A stretch of 64,000 nucleotides of DNA from assembly GCA_024636935.1 (NCBI GenBank), contig JAGXGC010000005.1, positions 1 to 64,000 of the forward strand, in the 5' to 3' direction. The position numbers and the translations under genes are program-made. This DNA comes from Sideroxydans sp. GTDB taxonomy: Bacteria > Pseudomonadota > Gammaproteobacteria > Burkholderiales > Gallionellaceae. Numbering within the stretch: the first letter of the stretch is position 1; each line of letters opens with the position of its first letter. Shown piece after piece: positions 48,975 through 59,992 of this stretch. The notes under the pieces were generated by a model that searched no databases, was not told the origin of the DNA, and worked only from the letters and a program-made list of their open reading frames with translations.

Positions 48975-49457
48975 ATGGGCATTGAAGGAATTCTGGAAAA
49001 AGGCGTGATCACCACCACCGCCGATACCATTATCAATTACGCGCGTACTGGTTCCCTGTGGCCGATGACCTTTGGGCTAGCGTGCTGCGCCGTCGAGATG
49101 ATGCATGCGGCTTTGCCGCGTTATGACTTGGATCGTTTCGGTGCCGGCGCTTTCCGCCCCAGCCCGCGTCAGTCCGATGTGATGATCGTGGCGGGCACAC
49201 TCTGTAACAAGATGGCACCCGCTCTGCGCAAGGTGTATGACCAGATGGCCGAGCCGCGCTGGGTGATCTCCATGGGCTCATGTGCAAACGGCGGTGGCTA
49301 CTATCATTATTCCTATTCTGTGGTGCGTGGTTGCGATCGCATCGTTCCCGTCGATATCTACGTTCCAGGTTGTCCGCCTACGGCTGAGGCCTTGCTGTAC
49401 GGCGTGATCCAGTTGCAGAGCAAGATCAAGCGTACCGATACCATCGCTCGAGGCTGA
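48975..49457 (+). CDS. nuoB: NADH-quinone oxidoreductase subunit B
   Basis: NuoB carries the N2 [4Fe-4S] cluster that passes electrons to quinone. The 160-residue protein shows its ligands: the adjacent cysteines in ACCAVEM (about 37-38), Cys in GSCANGGG (about 102) and Cys in [10 protein letters not shown] (about 132). GAAGAGGGGAG precedes the ATG. It is separated from nuoC by two bases. Confidence 0.97.
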   Translation: MGIEGILEKGVITTTADTIINYARTGSLWPMTFGLACCAVEMMHAALPRYDLDRFGAGAFRPSPRQSDVMIVAGTLCNKMAPALRKVYDQMAEPRWVISMGSCANGGGYYHYSYSVVRGCDRIVPVDIYVPGCPPTAEALLYGVIQLQSKIKRTDTIARG

Positions 49458-49459
49458 TC

Positions 49460-50089
49460 ATGACTACCGACCTCAAAATCCTGAAATCCAATCTGGCCGA
49501 AGCTTTCGGTTCTAAAGTGGTGAGCCTGCAAGAGCGCTTGGGCGAGTTGACGATGGTGGTGAAGGCTGCCGACATGCTCAGCGTATTCACCCGCCTGCGT
49601 GACGATGCTCACCTGCGCTTTGAAGAGTTGATCGATCTATGTGGCATCGACTATTCCACTTATGGCAGCGAGACTTGTGAGGATGGCCGTTATCTGGCCG
49701 ATCAGCCGCATCAAGGTCCTCGTTTCGCCACTATCTACCATCTGCTTTCCATCACTCATAACATCCGATTGCGCGTGCGCGTGTTTGCCGATGATGATGC
49801 GATGCCGATGATGGATTCCGTGATCGGCGTGTGGCCGGTGGCGAACTGGTACGAGCGCGAAGCGTTCGACCTGTACGGTACGATCTTCAAGGGTCATCCG
49901 GACTTGCGTCGTCTGCTGACCGACTATGGCTTCGTTGGTAATCCGTTCCGTAAAGACTTCCCTCTGTCGGGTACCGTGGAGATGCGTTACGACGCAGATC
50001 AGCGCCGCGTGATCTATGAACCGGTGTCGATAGAGCCGCGCGAGGTTACGCCGCGCACCATGCGTGAAGAGCAGTACGGTCGAAACTAA
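49460..50089 (+). CDS. nuoC: NADH-quinone oxidoreductase subunit C
   Basis: NuoC is a hydrophilic subunit of the connecting part of complex I. The 209-residue protein has the 30-kDa-subunit signature [21 protein letters not shown] near 129-149 and [19 protein letters not shown] after it. It is a separate gene from nuoD, unlike the fused nuoCD of E. coli. It starts two bases after nuoB. Confidence 0.96.
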   Translation: MTTDLKILKSNLAEAFGSKVVSLQERLGELTMVVKAADMLSVFTRLRDDAHLRFEELIDLCGIDYSTYGSETCEDGRYLADQPHQGPRFATIYHLLSITHNIRLRVRVFADDDAMPMMDSVIGVWPVANWYEREAFDLYGTIFKGHPDLRRLLTDYGFVGNPFRKDFPLSGTVEMRYDADQRRVIYEPVSIEPREVTPRTMREEQYGRN

Positions 50090-50105
50090 GAGCAGAGAGA
50101 CAGTA

Positions 50106-51359
50106 ATGGCTGAAATCAAAAATTACACCCTGAACTTCGGACCGCAGCACCCTGCAGCCCACGGCGTGTTGCGCTTGGTGCTGGAGCTGGACGGCGAAGT
50201 GGTCGAACGCGCCGACCCGCACATCGGTCTGCTGCATCGCGGTACCGAAAAGCTGGCGGAACATAAGACTTTCTTGCAAGCCATGCCTTACATGGACCGT
50301 CTGGATTACGTGTCCCCGATGTGCAACGAGCATGCCTATGTGATGGCTGTGGAAAAACTGGCCGGCATTCAAGTGCCGATTCGCGCGCAATACATCCGCG
50401 TCATGTATGACGAGATCACCCGCATCTTGAATCACCTGCTTTGGCTGGGTGCGGTGGGTATCGACCTCGGCGCGATGACCATGTTCTTCTACGCATTCCG
50501 CGACCGTGAAGATCTGGTGGACGCCTACGAGGCGGTAGCCGGTGCGCGTCTGCATGCTGCTTACTATCGTCCGGGCGGTGTGTACCGCGATCTGCCGGAA
50601 GTCATGCCTCACTATAAAGAGAGCAAGATCCACAACGCGGCCGATGTGAAGCGCATGAACGAGAACCGTCAGGGTTCGTTGCTCGACTTCATCGAAGACT
50701 TCACCGTTCGTTTCCCCAAGCACATCGACGAGTTCGAAACGCTGCTCACTGACAACCGTATCTGGAAACAACGTACGGTCGGTATCGGTGTGGTGACGCC
50801 TGAGCGCGCCATGGCACTGGGCTTCACCGGCCCGATGCTGCGTGGTTCCGGTATCGCTTGGGACTTGCGCAAGAAGCAGCCGTACGAGGTGTACGACAAG
50901 ATGGACTTCGACATCCCGGTGGGTGTCGAGGGCGATTGCTACGACCGTTATCTGGTGCGCGTTGAAGAGATGCGCCAGTCATTGCGCATCATCCGTCAGT
51001 GTATCGACTGGCTGCGCAAGAACCCTGGTCCTGTCATGGCCGACGATTTGAAATACGCCCCGCCCAAGCGCGAAGCGATGAAGCAGAACATGGAAGAGCT
51101 GATCCACCACTTCAAGTTCTTCACGGAAGGTATGCACGTTCCGGCTGGCGAGGTGTATTCGGCGGTCGAGCATCCTAAGGGTGAGTTTGGCATCTACTTG
51201 GCATCGGATGGCGCCAACAAGCCTTACCGCATGAAGATCCGCGCACCTGGCTTCACACACCTGTCCAGTCTGGATGAAATGACTCGCGGACACATGATCG
51301 CCGACGTGGTGGCCATCATCGGTACACAGGATATTGTTTTCGGGGAGGTAGACCGCTGA
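50106..51359 (+). CDS. nuoD: NADH-quinone oxidoreductase subunit D
   Basis: NuoD (49-kDa subunit) forms, with NuoB, the quinone pocket. From the ATG at 50106 it has 417 residues beginning with [20 protein letters not shown], where the HP(A/S)AHG motif is part of the pocket, and continues with [15 protein letters not shown]. The family end DIVFGEVDR is intact. The TGA overlaps the nuoE ATG. Confidence 0.97.
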   Translation: MAEIKNYTLNFGPQHPAAHGVLRLVLELDGEVVERADPHIGLLHRGTEKLAEHKTFLQAMPYMDRLDYVSPMCNEHAYVMAVEKLAGIQVPIRAQYIRVMYDEITRILNHLLWLGAVGIDLGAMTMFFYAFRDREDLVDAYEAVAGARLHAAYYRPGGVYRDLPEVMPHYKESKIHNAADVKRMNENRQGSLLDFIEDFTVRFPKHIDEFETLLTDNRIWKQRTVGIGVVTPERAMALGFTGPMLRGSGIAWDLRKKQPYEVYDKMDFDIPVGVEGDCYDRYLVRVEEMRQSLRIIRQCIDWLRKNPGPVMADDLKYAPPKREAMKQNMEELIHHFKFFTEGMHVPAGEVYSAVEHPKGEFGIYLASDGANKPYRMKIRAPGFTHLSSLDEMTRGHMIADVVAIIGTQDIVFGEVDR

Positions 51360-51844
51360 TGTTGTCGCAACAGATCACGACGCTCATCGACAAAGAGCTG
51401 AAGAAATACCCCGCCGATCAGCGCCAGTCCGCCGTGATGGCTGCCTTGCGTTTCGTGCAGGACGAGAAGGGCTGGATCGCACCGGAAGACATGGCTGATG
51501 TCGCCGTCTATCTGGGCATGCCGCAGATGGCCGTCTACGAAGTGGCGACCTTCTATCATATGTACAACCTGAAGCCGATGGGCAAGCACACGCTGACCGT
51601 GTGTACCAACCTGTCATGCACGCTGTGCGGTGCGGGCGATACGGTAGGCTATCTGGAAAAGAAGCTCGGCATCAAGCTGAACGAAGTCACCGCGGACGGT
51701 AAGTTCGGTCTGCGCGAAGGCGAGTGCATGGGTGCATGTATCGATGCACCGTTGCTGAACGTGAACAACAAGAAGATGTGCGGCAAGCTGACGCCGGAAA
51801 AGATCGACAGCATCCTCGCTGATCTGGAAGGAGGCAAGGCATGA
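51359..51844 (+). CDS. nuoE: NADH-quinone oxidoreductase subunit E
   Basis: NuoE holds the N1a [2Fe-2S] cluster of the NADH module. The 161-residue thioredoxin-like protein has its four cysteines as [12 protein letters not shown] (first and the CXLCG cysteine) near 81-92 and [11 protein letters not shown] near 121-131. The ATG overlaps the nuoD stop and the TGA overlaps the nuoF start. Confidence 0.96.
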   Translation: MLSQQITTLIDKELKKYPADQRQSAVMAALRFVQDEKGWIAPEDMADVAVYLGMPQMAVYEVATFYHMYNLKPMGKHTLTVCTNLSCTLCGAGDTVGYLEKKLGIKLNEVTADGKFGLREGECMGACIDAPLLNVNNKKMCGKLTPEKIDSILADLEGGKA

Positions 51845-53103
51845 GCAAGCCCATCATCCTCGCCACTGCCGCAGACGGTCTGGCGAATCTCGACAACTAT
51901 GTGAAGGCAGGTGGTTATCAAGCGCTGCGCAAAGTGCTGACCGAGAAGATGTCGCCCGACCTCATCATCTCCGAAGTCAAAGCCTCCAATCTGCGCGGTC
52001 GCGGTGGTGCGGGTTTTCCCACCGGCCTGAAGTGGAGCTTCATGCCGCGCAACTACGAGGGCGACAAATACATCGTCTGTAACTCGGACGAAGGCGAACC
52101 CGGTACATGTAAAGACTGGGACATCTTGCGTTACAACCCGCACATGTTGATCGAAGGTATGGCTATCGCTGCTTATGCGATGGGCGTGAAAGCCGGTTAC
52201 AACTATGTGCACGGTGAGATATTCGAAGCATACGAGGCGATGGAACAAGCCTGTGAAGATGCACGCAAAGCGGGCTATCTGGGCAAGGACATCCTCGGCA
52301 CCAATTTCGAGTTCGATCTGCATAACCATATGGGCTACGGCGCATATGTGTGCGGTGAAGAGACTGCGTTGCTGGAATCCATCGAAGGTAAGAAGGGGCA
52401 ACCGCGCTTCAAGCCGCCGTTCCCGGCCAGCTTCGGCCTGTACGGCAAGCCGACCACTATCAACAACACTGAGACGTTCGCCAGCATCCCTTACATCATC
52501 GCCAACGGCGGTAAGAAGTTCGCCGACCTCGGCGTGCCGAACAGTGGAGGTATCAAACTGTTCTCGGTGTCCGGTCATGTGAACAATCCGGGCAACTTCG
52601 AAGTGCCGATGGGCACGCCGTTCCGTGACCTGCTGGCGATGGCCGGTGGCGTGCGTCACGGCCATAAGTTGAAGGCGGTCATACCCGGCGGCTCTTCCAT
52701 GCCGGTGTTGCCAGGCGACATCATGATGGACGTCAACATGGATTACGACTCGCTGCAAAAAGCCGGTTCCTATCTCGGTTCTGGCGCGGTGATCGTGATG
52801 GACGACACGACTTGCATGGTGCGCGCGCTTGAGCGTCTGTCCTACTTCTACTATGAAGAATCTTGCGGTCAATGTACGCCTTGCCGTGAAGGTACGGGTT
52901 GGTTGTACCGCATCGTGCATCGCATCGAAAAGGGCGAGGGTAAGCCGGAAGACTTGGATCTGTTGCTTGAACTCTGCGACAACATCGCCGGCCGCACTAT
53001 CTGTGCGCTGGGTGATGCTGCAGCTTGGCCGGTGCAGGGCATGCTCAAGCACTACCGCAAGGAATTCGAATATCACATCGAGCACAAGCGTTGTCTCGTG
53101 TGA
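51841..53103 (+). CDS. nuoF: NADH-quinone oxidoreductase subunit F
   Basis: NuoF binds NADH, FMN and the N3 [4Fe-4S] cluster. The 420 residues show the NADH loop [13 protein letters not shown] (about 51-63), the FMN site [16 protein letters not shown] and the cluster cysteines in [15 protein letters not shown] (about 337-351) with a fourth near 389. Start overlaps nuoE by ATGA. Confidence 0.97.
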   Translation: MSKPIILATAADGLANLDNYVKAGGYQALRKVLTEKMSPDLIISEVKASNLRGRGGAGFPTGLKWSFMPRNYEGDKYIVCNSDEGEPGTCKDWDILRYNPHMLIEGMAIAAYAMGVKAGYNYVHGEIFEAYEAMEQACEDARKAGYLGKDILGTNFEFDLHNHMGYGAYVCGEETALLESIEGKKGQPRFKPPFPASFGLYGKPTTINNTETFASIPYIIANGGKKFADLGVPNSGGIKLFSVSGHVNNPGNFEVPMGTPFRDLLAMAGGVRHGHKLKAVIPGGSSMPVLPGDIMMDVNMDYDSLQKAGSYLGSGAVIVMDDTTCMVRALERLSYFYYEESCGQCTPCREGTGWLYRIVHRIEKGEGKPEDLDLLLELCDNIAGRTICALGDAAAWPVQGMLKHYRKEFEYHIEHKRCLV

Positions 53104-53125
53104 ATCTGAATGGAATAGGTGAGCA

Positions 53126-55405
53126 ATGATCAATATCGAAATCGACGGTAAGCAGATCCAGACGGAAAACGGTTCCACCGTGATCGAAGCCGCGCATCAA
53201 GCCGGCATCGCCATTCCGCATTTCTGCTATCACAAGAAACTTTCTATCGCCGCGAACTGCCGCATGTGTCTGGTGCAGGTCGAGAAGGCGCCGAAACCTT
53301 TGCCCGCCTGTGCCACGCCGGTGAGCGAAGGCATGAAGGTGTTCACGCATTCCGAGCAGGCAGTCAAAGCGCAAAAAGGCGTGATGGAGTTTCTGCTGGT
53401 CAACCACCCGCTGGATTGCCCGATCTGCGATCAGGGGGGCGAGTGCATGTTGCAAGACATGTCGGTCGGCTATGGCAATGGTCATTCGCGCTATCACGAA
53501 GAGAAACGCATGGTGTTGAGCAAGGACATCGGACCGCTGGTTTCGGCGGAAGAGATGAGCCGCTGCATCAACTGCACGCGCTGTGTGCGCTTTGGCGCCG
53601 AGATCGGCGGGCAGATGGAATTGGGCCAGGCTTTCCGTGGAGAGCATGCGGAGATCATGTCATTCGTCTCCGGTTCCGTTGATTCTGAACTGTCCGGCAA
53701 CATGATCGATCTGTGTCCGGTCGGTGCATTGACCAGCAAGCCGTTCCGCTACAAAGCACGTAGCTGGGAACTATCGCGTCGCCGTTCGGTGAGTGCACAT
53801 GACAGCCTGGGTTCCGGCTTGGCTGTGCACACCAAGGATAATCGCGTGTTGCGCGTGTTGCCGATCGAGAATGACGACATCAATGAGTGCTGGTTGTCTG
53901 ACCGTGATCGTTTTGCTTATGAAGGTTTGAGCAGCGAGCAGCGTCTGACCAAGCCGATGATCAAGCAGGGCGGTCAGTGGCAGGAAGTTGATTGGCAGGC
54001 CGCGCTGGAATTCTGTGCGAATGGTCTGCGTCAGATCGCAAGTGGTGCGGGTGCCGAGCAGATCGGCGCACTGGCTACTGGCAACTCGACGATGGAAGAG
54101 ATGTATCTGTTGCAAAAGTTGATGCGTGGCATCGGTAGCGACAACGTCGACTTCCGTCTGCGTCAGAGTGATTTCTCTGCCGACGGCAAGCAGCAAGGTG
54201 CACCTTGGTTGGGCATGACTATCGGTGATATCGGCCGTGCCGACCGCATCCTCATCGTCGGCAGCTTCCTGCGCAAGGATCATCCGCTGCTCGCAGCGCG
54301 TATCCGCAAAGCAGTGGTGCGCGGTGCCCAAGTCAACGTAATCCATTCTACTGACGACGATCTGTTGATGAAGGTGGCTCACAAAGCTATCGTCGCTCCG
54401 GATGCAATGGTTGACGCTTTGTCACAAGTCGCCAAAGGTGTAGCAGCCAAGCAAACTGACGGCATTGCCGGTAGTCTGGCGAGTGGTGAGCGCGTAGCGG
54501 TGTTGCTCGGCAACTTTGCGCAACAGCATCCGCAGGCGGCACAACTGCAGGCGTTGGCACAGCAGATCGCCGAAGCCACACAAGGTAAGTTTGGCTTCAT
54601 CGGCGAGTCTGCCAATAGTGTCGGCGGTTATCTGGTAAAGGCGACTCCGGCAGGCAAGGGCATGAATGCTGCTGCGATGTTGGCTGCGCCGCGCAAGGCT
54701 TATGTGTTGCTCAACGTCGAACCTGAATTGGATTGTGCCGATGCACAGCAGGCTATCGCCGCCATGCAGTCTGCCGATCTGGTGATCGCGATGTCGGCTT
54801 ACAAGCATGGCGCTACGGAATATGCCGATGTATTGCTACCCATCGCACCGTTCACTGAGACTTCCGGCACCTTCATCAGCAGCGAAGGTCGTGTGCAGAG
54901 TTTCAACGGTGCAGTGAAGCCGCTAGGCGAAGCACGTCCGGCCTGGAAGGTGTTGCGCGTGCTGGGCAATCTGCTCAAGGTCGACGGTTTCGATTACGAG
55001 ACTTCGCAAGCCGTGCGCGATGAAGCCATGCAGGGCGTGGATGTCGCAGTCAAGTTGAACAATGCTGTGAGCGGAATCGAATCCAAGCCAGCTGTTGTGA
55101 GCGGCTTGCAGCGCGTGGCTGATGTGCCGATCTATGCGACCGACGCTATCGTGCGTCGCGCCGTGTCTTTGCAGGCGACGACTGATGCTGCGCAACCGAA
55201 AGCATGGCTGCACAGCAAGGAGTTGAGCAAGCTCGGCGTAACAGCCGGTGTGCAAGTGAAGGTCGCACAAGGGCAGGGCAATGCACTGCTCGAAGTCGCT
55301 GTTGATGATGGATTGCCCGAGGGCGTGGTGCGTGTAGCTGCCGGTCACCCGCTGACTGCGAAGCTGGGTGCGATGTTTGGAACGATCACAGTGGAGCGAG
55401 CATGA
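53126..55405 (+). CDS. nuoG: NADH-quinone oxidoreductase subunit G
   Basis: NuoG carries several iron-sulfur clusters of the peripheral arm. In the 759-residue protein the [2Fe-2S] ligands lie at about 34-62 ([14 protein letters not shown]), a His-Cys cluster around 93-110 ([18 protein letters not shown]) and a [4Fe-4S] set in [10 protein letters not shown] near 149-155 with CPVGAL later. A molybdopterin-oxidoreductase-like domain without evident cofactor follows. It is complete and overlaps nuoH by ATGA. Confidence 0.97.
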   Translation: MINIEIDGKQIQTENGSTVIEAAHQAGIAIPHFCYHKKLSIAANCRMCLVQVEKAPKPLPACATPVSEGMKVFTHSEQAVKAQKGVMEFLLVNHPLDCPICDQGGECMLQDMSVGYGNGHSRYHEEKRMVLSKDIGPLVSAEEMSRCINCTRCVRFGAEIGGQMELGQAFRGEHAEIMSFVSGSVDSELSGNMIDLCPVGALTSKPFRYKARSWELSRRRSVSAHDSLGSGLAVHTKDNRVLRVLPIENDDINECWLSDRDRFAYEGLSSEQRLTKPMIKQGGQWQEVDWQAALEFCANGLRQIASGAGAEQIGALATGNSTMEEMYLLQKLMRGIGSDNVDFRLRQSDFSADGKQQGAPWLGMTIGDIGRADRILIVGSFLRKDHPLLAARIRKAVVRGAQVNVIHSTDDDLLMKVAHKAIVAPDAMVDALSQVAKGVAAKQTDGIAGSLASGERVAVLLGNFAQQHPQAAQLQALAQQIAEATQGKFGFIGESANSVGGYLVKATPAGKGMNAAAMLAAPRKAYVLLNVEPELDCADAQQAIAAMQSADLVIAMSAYKHGATEYADVLLPIAPFTETSGTFISSEGRVQSFNGAVKPLGEARPAWKVLRVLGNLLKVDGFDYETSQAVRDEAMQGVDVAVKLNNAVSGIESKPAVVSGLQRVADVPIYATDAIVRRAVSLQATTDAAQPKAWLHSKELSKLGVTAGVQVKVAQGQGNALLEVAVDDGLPEGVVRVAAGHPLTAKLGAMFGTITVERA

Positions 55406-56469
55406 TAGAACTGTTGCAAACCGTACATCAGATGGGAGAAGGCCTGCTGGGCGCTGCCTGGTTGCCGGTATGGACGGCGGTGAAGATTTTCGCCATCGTG
55501 CTACCTATCATGGGTGGTGTGGCCTACTACACTTTGGCTGAACGCAAGATCCTTGGCTTCATGCAAGTGCGTCCTGGTCCCAACCGTGTGGGTTACTGGG
55601 GCTTGTTACAGCCCGTTGCTGATGGTATCAAGCTGCTGACGAAGGAATTCATCATTCCGTCCGGCGCTAACAAATTCTTGTTCCTCGCTGCACCGGTGAT
55701 GGCGTTGACACCTGCGCTGGCTGCTTGGGCAGTGGTCCCGCTCTTTGAAGGGGGAACATTGGCCAATGTGAATGCCGGTCTGTTGTTCTTGCTGGCGATG
55801 ACTTCGCTCGGCGTGTACGGCATCATCATCGCAGGCTGGGCGTCCAACTCAAAATATGCTTTCCTTGGTGCGCTACGTTCCGCTGCACAGATCGTTTCTT
55901 ACGAATTGGCGATGGGATTCGCGTTGGTGTGTGTGCTGCTCGCGGCACAGAGTATGAACATGGGCGAGATCGTACAAGGACAGCAGAGTGAATATGGTCT
56001 GTTCGGCTGGTACTGGATACCGCTGTTCCCGATGTTGGTCGTCTACTTCATCGCCGGTGTAGCGGAGACCAATCGCGCACCGTTCGACTTGGCTGAAGAC
56101 GAGTCCGCCATCGTGGCCGGTTTCCATACAGAATATTCCGGCATGGGCTTTGCGCTGTTCTTCCTGGCCGAATACGCCAACATGATCTTGATCGCGGCAT
56201 TGACCGTGGTGTTCTTCCTCGGCGGTTATCTGAATCCCTTCCACGGTTGGGGTGCGCTAGGCGAATTCACCGATCAAGTTCCGGGGCTGTTCTGGATGCT
56301 GGCCAAGATGTCCATCTTCCTTTTCCTGTTCCTGTGGTTGCGGGCGACCTTCCCGCGTTATCGCTATGACCAGTTGATGCGCCTCGGCTGGAAAGTGCTC
56401 ATTCCGCTGACATTGATCTGGGTGGTTGTTGTCGCCGCCTGGATGCAGACGTCGTTGTGGTTATGGTGA
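55402..56469 (+). CDS. nuoH: NADH-quinone oxidoreductase subunit H
   Basis: NuoH is the membrane subunit that with NuoB and NuoD closes the quinone chamber. The 355-residue protein has eight helices and the conserved loops [17 protein letters not shown] (about 51-67), [19 protein letters not shown] (about 222-240) and [13 protein letters not shown] near the C-terminus. It begins within the end of nuoG. Confidence 0.97.
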   Translation: MIELLQTVHQMGEGLLGAAWLPVWTAVKIFAIVLPIMGGVAYYTLAERKILGFMQVRPGPNRVGYWGLLQPVADGIKLLTKEFIIPSGANKFLFLAAPVMALTPALAAWAVVPLFEGGTLANVNAGLLFLLAMTSLGVYGIIIAGWASNSKYAFLGALRSAAQIVSYELAMGFALVCVLLAAQSMNMGEIVQGQQSEYGLFGWYWIPLFPMLVVYFIAGVAETNRAPFDLAEDESAIVAGFHTEYSGMGFALFFLAEYANMILIAALTVVFFLGGYLNPFHGWGALGEFTDQVPGLFWMLAKMSIFLFLFLWLRATFPRYRYDQLMRLGWKVLIPLTLIWVVVVAAWMQTSLWLW

Positions 56470-56486
56470 GAGGCTAGGGATAGAAC

Positions 56487-56975
56487 ATGAAAAACCTCTT
56501 AAATTTCTTTAAGCGTTTCCTGCTGCTGGAACTGTTCCAGGGTCTGTCGGTGACCGGCAAGTATTTCTTCGCCCGTCACATCACCGTCGAATATCCGGAA
56601 GAGAAGACGCCGCAAGGTTCTCGTTTCCGTGGCCTGCATGCACAACGCCGTTATCCGAACGGTGAAGAGCGTTGCATCGCATGCAAACTGTGCGAAGCAG
56701 TCTGTCCGGCATTGGCGATCAAGATCGAAGTGGCAGAACGTGAAGACGGTTCACGCCGTACCACGCAATACGACATCGACCTGACCAAGTGCATTTTCTG
56801 TGGCTTCTGCGAAGAGTCCTGCCCGGTTGACGCAATCGTCGAGACACGCATCTTTGAATATCACGGTGAGAACCGCGGCGACCTGTATTACACCAAGGAT
56901 CAGCTGCTGGCCGTGGGTGACGCTAACGAAGCGCAGATCGCACAAGATCGCGCAGCCGACGCGAAATATCGGTAA
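56487..56975 (+). CDS. nuoI: NADH-quinone oxidoreductase subunit I
   Basis: NuoI carries clusters N6a and N6b. The 162-residue ferredoxin-like protein has two CX2CX2CX3CP sets: [12 protein letters not shown] (about 60-71) and [12 protein letters not shown] (about 99-110). An N-terminal amphipathic helix anchors it at the membrane surface. It lies 17 bases after nuoH. Confidence 0.97.
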   Translation: MKNLLNFFKRFLLLELFQGLSVTGKYFFARHITVEYPEEKTPQGSRFRGLHAQRRYPNGEERCIACKLCEAVCPALAIKIEVAEREDGSRRTTQYDIDLTKCIFCGFCEESCPVDAIVETRIFEYHGENRGDLYYTKDQLLAVGDANEAQIAQDRAADAKYR

Positions 56976-56988
56976 GGGAAGGAAATAA

Positions 56989-57624
56989 ATGAACTTCGAA
57001 ACCATATTGTTCTATTTCTTCGCCGCATCGGCCGTGTTCTCGGCTTTGCGAGTGATCACTGCGCGTAACCCGCTGCACTCTGTGATGTTCCTGGTACTGG
57101 CTTTCGTCAGCAGCTCCGGCATCTGGATGTTGCTGGAAGCCGAGTTCCTCGCTATCGCACTGGTACTGGTCTATGTTGGTGCGGTGATGGTGCTGTTCCT
57201 GTTCGTGGTGATGATGTTGGACATCAACATCGAGAAGCTGCGCAAAGACTTCCTGCAATGGCTGCCGGCCGGTGCGCTGCTGGCTACGTTGATCGTGGTG
57301 CAGATGGTGTGGGTGCTGGGCGACAAGGCGGCCTCTACCGGCATGACCGCCGTCAAGCATGCAGCTGACTACAGCAACACCAAAGAACTGGGTCGCCTGA
57401 TCTACACAGATTATGTGTACCCGTTCGAACTGGCTGCCGTGTTGCTGCTGGTGGCCATGGTCGCCGCCATCGCACTGACCTTCCGTCGCCGTCGCGATTC
57501 CAAGCGTCAGGACATCAGCTGGCAGGTCAACGTCAAACGTAACGATCGCGTGCGCATCATTTCCATGCCCGCCACCAAAAAGAACGAAGTCAGCGGGGCA
57601 GACGAAGCCCACGCGGCCGATTAA
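56989..57624 (+). CDS. nuoJ: NADH-quinone oxidoreductase subunit J
   Basis: NuoJ is a five-helix membrane subunit whose third helix changes shape during turnover in solved structures. The 211-residue protein starts MNFETILFYFFAASAVFSAL and has the characteristic YVGAVMVLFLFVVMMLDIN (about 62-80). The C-terminal tail after the last helix is polar and somewhat long. It is 13 bases after nuoI. Confidence 0.95.
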   Translation: MNFETILFYFFAASAVFSALRVITARNPLHSVMFLVLAFVSSSGIWMLLEAEFLAIALVLVYVGAVMVLFLFVVMMLDINIEKLRKDFLQWLPAGALLATLIVVQMVWVLGDKAASTGMTAVKHAADYSNTKELGRLIYTDYVYPFELAAVLLLVAMVAAIALTFRRRRDSKRQDISWQVNVKRNDRVRIISMPATKKNEVSGADEAHAAD

Positions 57625-57639
57625 GCAGAGGGAGTAGTC

Positions 57640-57951
57640 ATGACGAGTCTGGGTCTTTCACATTTTCTGGTGCTGGGTGCTGTGCTGTTCGCGATCAGCA
57701 TCGTGGGTATCTTCCTTAATCGTAAGAATCTGATCGTGTTGCTGATGGCCATCGAACTGATGCTGCTGGCGGTGAACACCAACTTCGTGGCGTTCTCGCA
57801 TTATCTGAACGACATACACGGACAGATCTTCGTGTTCTTCATCCTCACCGTGGCGGCTGCTGAAGCGGCTATCGGTCTGGCGATCCTGGTGGTGCTGTTC
57901 CGCAATCTGCGCACCATCGACGTGGACGATCTTGGCACTCTGAAAGGTTGA
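57640..57951 (+). CDS. nuoK: NADH-quinone oxidoreductase subunit K
   Basis: NuoK is a three-helix MrpC-like subunit of the proton pathway. The 103-residue protein has the two buried glutamates in [10 protein letters not shown] (about 38-47) and [13 protein letters not shown] (about 72-84). GAGGGAGTAG precedes the ATG. Its TGA overlaps the nuoL ATG by one base. Confidence 0.96.
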   Translation: MTSLGLSHFLVLGAVLFAISIVGIFLNRKNLIVLLMAIELMLLAVNTNFVAFSHYLNDIHGQIFVFFILTVAAAEAAIGLAILVVLFRNLRTIDVDDLGTLKG

Positions 57952-59957
57952 TGCACATGGATATGCATACTCTGTATCTGATCGTTCCTCTTGCACCCTT
58001 GGTCGGCGCCATCGCAGCGGGCCTATTCGGCAAATTGCTGGGACGCACCTGGTCGCATCGCATCACCATTGCCTTGGTTGGTGTCTCTTTCGCGGCCTCG
58101 GTCGCCATCTTCCAAGATGTGATGGCAGGGCACACCTTCAACGGCCCGGTCTATACCTGGCTGACTTCGGGTGACACCAGCTTTCAGGTTGGTTTCCTGA
58201 TTGACAAGCTGACCGTGATGATGATGCTGGTGGTGACTTTTGTGTCGCTGATGGTGCATATCTACACCATCGGATACATGAAAGAGGATCCCGGTTACCA
58301 GCGTTTCTTTAGCTATATCTCGCTGTTCACTTTCTCCATGCTGATGCTGGTGATGGCCAACAACTTCATGCAACTGTTCTTCGGTTGGGAAGCTGTGGGT
58401 CTGGTGTCTTACCTGTTGATCGGTTTCTGGTACACCAAGCCGACCGCCACTTACGCTAACCTGAAAGCCTTCCTGGTCAACCGCGTGGGCGACTTCGGCT
58501 TCCTGCTCGGTATCGCGCTGGTGCTGATGGTGTTTGGCACACTGGATTACGCTTCCGTGTTCGCCAATGCGCAGAACTATGCCAACGACATCGCACCGAT
58601 CCCGGGCGTGAGCTGGAACCTGCTGACCGCGATTTGCATCCTGCTGTTCATCGGAGCGATGGGCAAGTCTGCCCAGTTCCCCTTGCACGTGTGGCTGCCG
58701 GATTCGATGGAAGGCCCAACTCCGATCTCAGCACTGATCCACGCCGCGACCATGGTGACCGCCGGTATCTTTATGGTGGCGCGCATGTCGCCGTTGTTTG
58801 AGTTGTCCGACATGGCACTGTCCTTTGTGATGGTGATCGGCGCGATCACCGCGCTGTTCATGGGCTTCCTAGGCATCATCCAAAACGACATCAAGCGTGT
58901 GGTGGCGTATTCCACGCTGTCGCAGCTGGGCTACATGACGGTCGCGCTGGGTGCTTCTGCTTACTCGGTGGCAGTGTTTCACCTGATGACCCATGCTTTC
59001 TTCAAAGCGTTGCTGTTCCTTGCCGCAGGTTCTGTGATCATTGCCATGCACCACGATCAGGACATCCGCAACATGGGCGGCTTGCGCAAGTACATGCCGA
59101 TTACTTGGATCACTTCATTGATCGGTTCGCTGGCATTGATCGGTACGCCGTTCTTCTCCGGCTTCTATTCCAAGGACAGCATCATTGAGGCGGTTGGTCT
59201 TTCTCATCTGCCGGGTTCTGGTTTTGCGTATGCGGCGGTGGTGGCTGGTGTATTCGTTACTGCTTTCTATTCCTTCCGCATGTACTTCCTCGTGTTCCAC
59301 GGTGAAGAGCGATTCGGTAAGGAAGCACATGGTCATGACGACCACGGCCACGATGAACATCATCACGGTCTGGCACCGGGACAGAAGCCGCACGAGACTT
59401 CATGGGTGGTGACGCTGCCTTTGATCTTGCTGGCGATTCCGTCGGTACTGATCGGTTTCATCGCGATCGAGCCGATGCTGTTCGGCGGCTACTTTGGTGA
59501 TGCGGTGTATATCGCTGAGCATCATCCGGCGATGCATGAATTGCATCAGGAGTTCCACGGCGCATTCGCCATGGCATTGCATGCGCTGACGACTTTGCCA
59601 TTCTGGCTGGCTGTAGCGGGTGTCGCGAGCTCTTGGTACTTCTATATGAAGAAACCGAGTATCCCTGCGGCGATCAAGAAGCAGTTCAGCTTCATCTACA
59701 CCTTGCTGGACGAGAAGTACTACTTCGACCGCTTCAACGATTGGTTCTTCGCCGGTGGCGCTCGCGGTGCGAGTCGGGCGCTGTGGAAGTACGGCGATGT
59801 GAAGCTGATCGACGGTTTCTTTGTTAACGGTTCGGCGAAGATGGTGGGGATGTTCTCCGGCGTACTGCGCGGTTTCCAGACCGGCTACGTCTACCATTAC
59901 GCGTTTTGGATGATCCTTGGTGTGTCGCTGTTGCTGACCGTGCGCACCTGGTTCTAA
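57951..59957 (+). CDS. nuoL: NADH-quinone oxidoreductase subunit L
   Basis: NuoL is the distal antiporter-like proton pump, with a long lateral helix at its C-terminus. From the ATG at 57951 it has 668 residues; ATGs at 57957 and 57963 are alternatives. Key segments are FFGWEAVGLVSYLLIGFW (pump Glu near 142), PDSMEGPTPISALIHAATMV (Lys/His channel, about 245-264) and TLSQLGYM. A His/Asp-rich loop (GHDDHGHDEHHHG, about 461-473) lies between helices and could bind metal. Confidence 0.96.
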   Translation: MHMDMHTLYLIVPLAPLVGAIAAGLFGKLLGRTWSHRITIALVGVSFAASVAIFQDVMAGHTFNGPVYTWLTSGDTSFQVGFLIDKLTVMMMLVVTFVSLMVHIYTIGYMKEDPGYQRFFSYISLFTFSMLMLVMANNFMQLFFGWEAVGLVSYLLIGFWYTKPTATYANLKAFLVNRVGDFGFLLGIALVLMVFGTLDYASVFANAQNYANDIAPIPGVSWNLLTAICILLFIGAMGKSAQFPLHVWLPDSMEGPTPISALIHAATMVTAGIFMVARMSPLFELSDMALSFVMVIGAITALFMGFLGIIQNDIKRVVAYSTLSQLGYMTVALGASAYSVAVFHLMTHAFFKALLFLAAGSVIIAMHHDQDIRNMGGLRKYMPITWITSLIGSLALIGTPFFSGFYSKDSIIEAVGLSHLPGSGFAYAAVVAGVFVTAFYSFRMYFLVFHGEERFGKEAHGHDDHGHDEHHHGLAPGQKPHETSWVVTLPLILLAIPSVLIGFIAIEPMLFGGYFGDAVYIAEHHPAMHELHQEFHGAFAMALHALTTLPFWLAVAGVASSWYFYMKKPSIPAAIKKQFSFIYTLLDEKYYFDRFNDWFFAGGARGASRALWKYGDVKLIDGFFVNGSAKMVGMFSGVLRGFQTGYVYHYAFWMILGVSLLLTVRTWF

Positions 59958-59992
59958 TAAGGCAACACTAGAGAAGAACAGAAGGAACAAGC

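Noticed and set aside
51649-53178. A 509-codon frame antisense to nuoE/nuoF
   Set aside because: No start signal, no recognisable domain and complete overlap with two intact complex I genes.
57098-57356. Antisense frame inside nuoJ
   Set aside because: It lies wholly within a normal-length nuoJ and has no independent signals.
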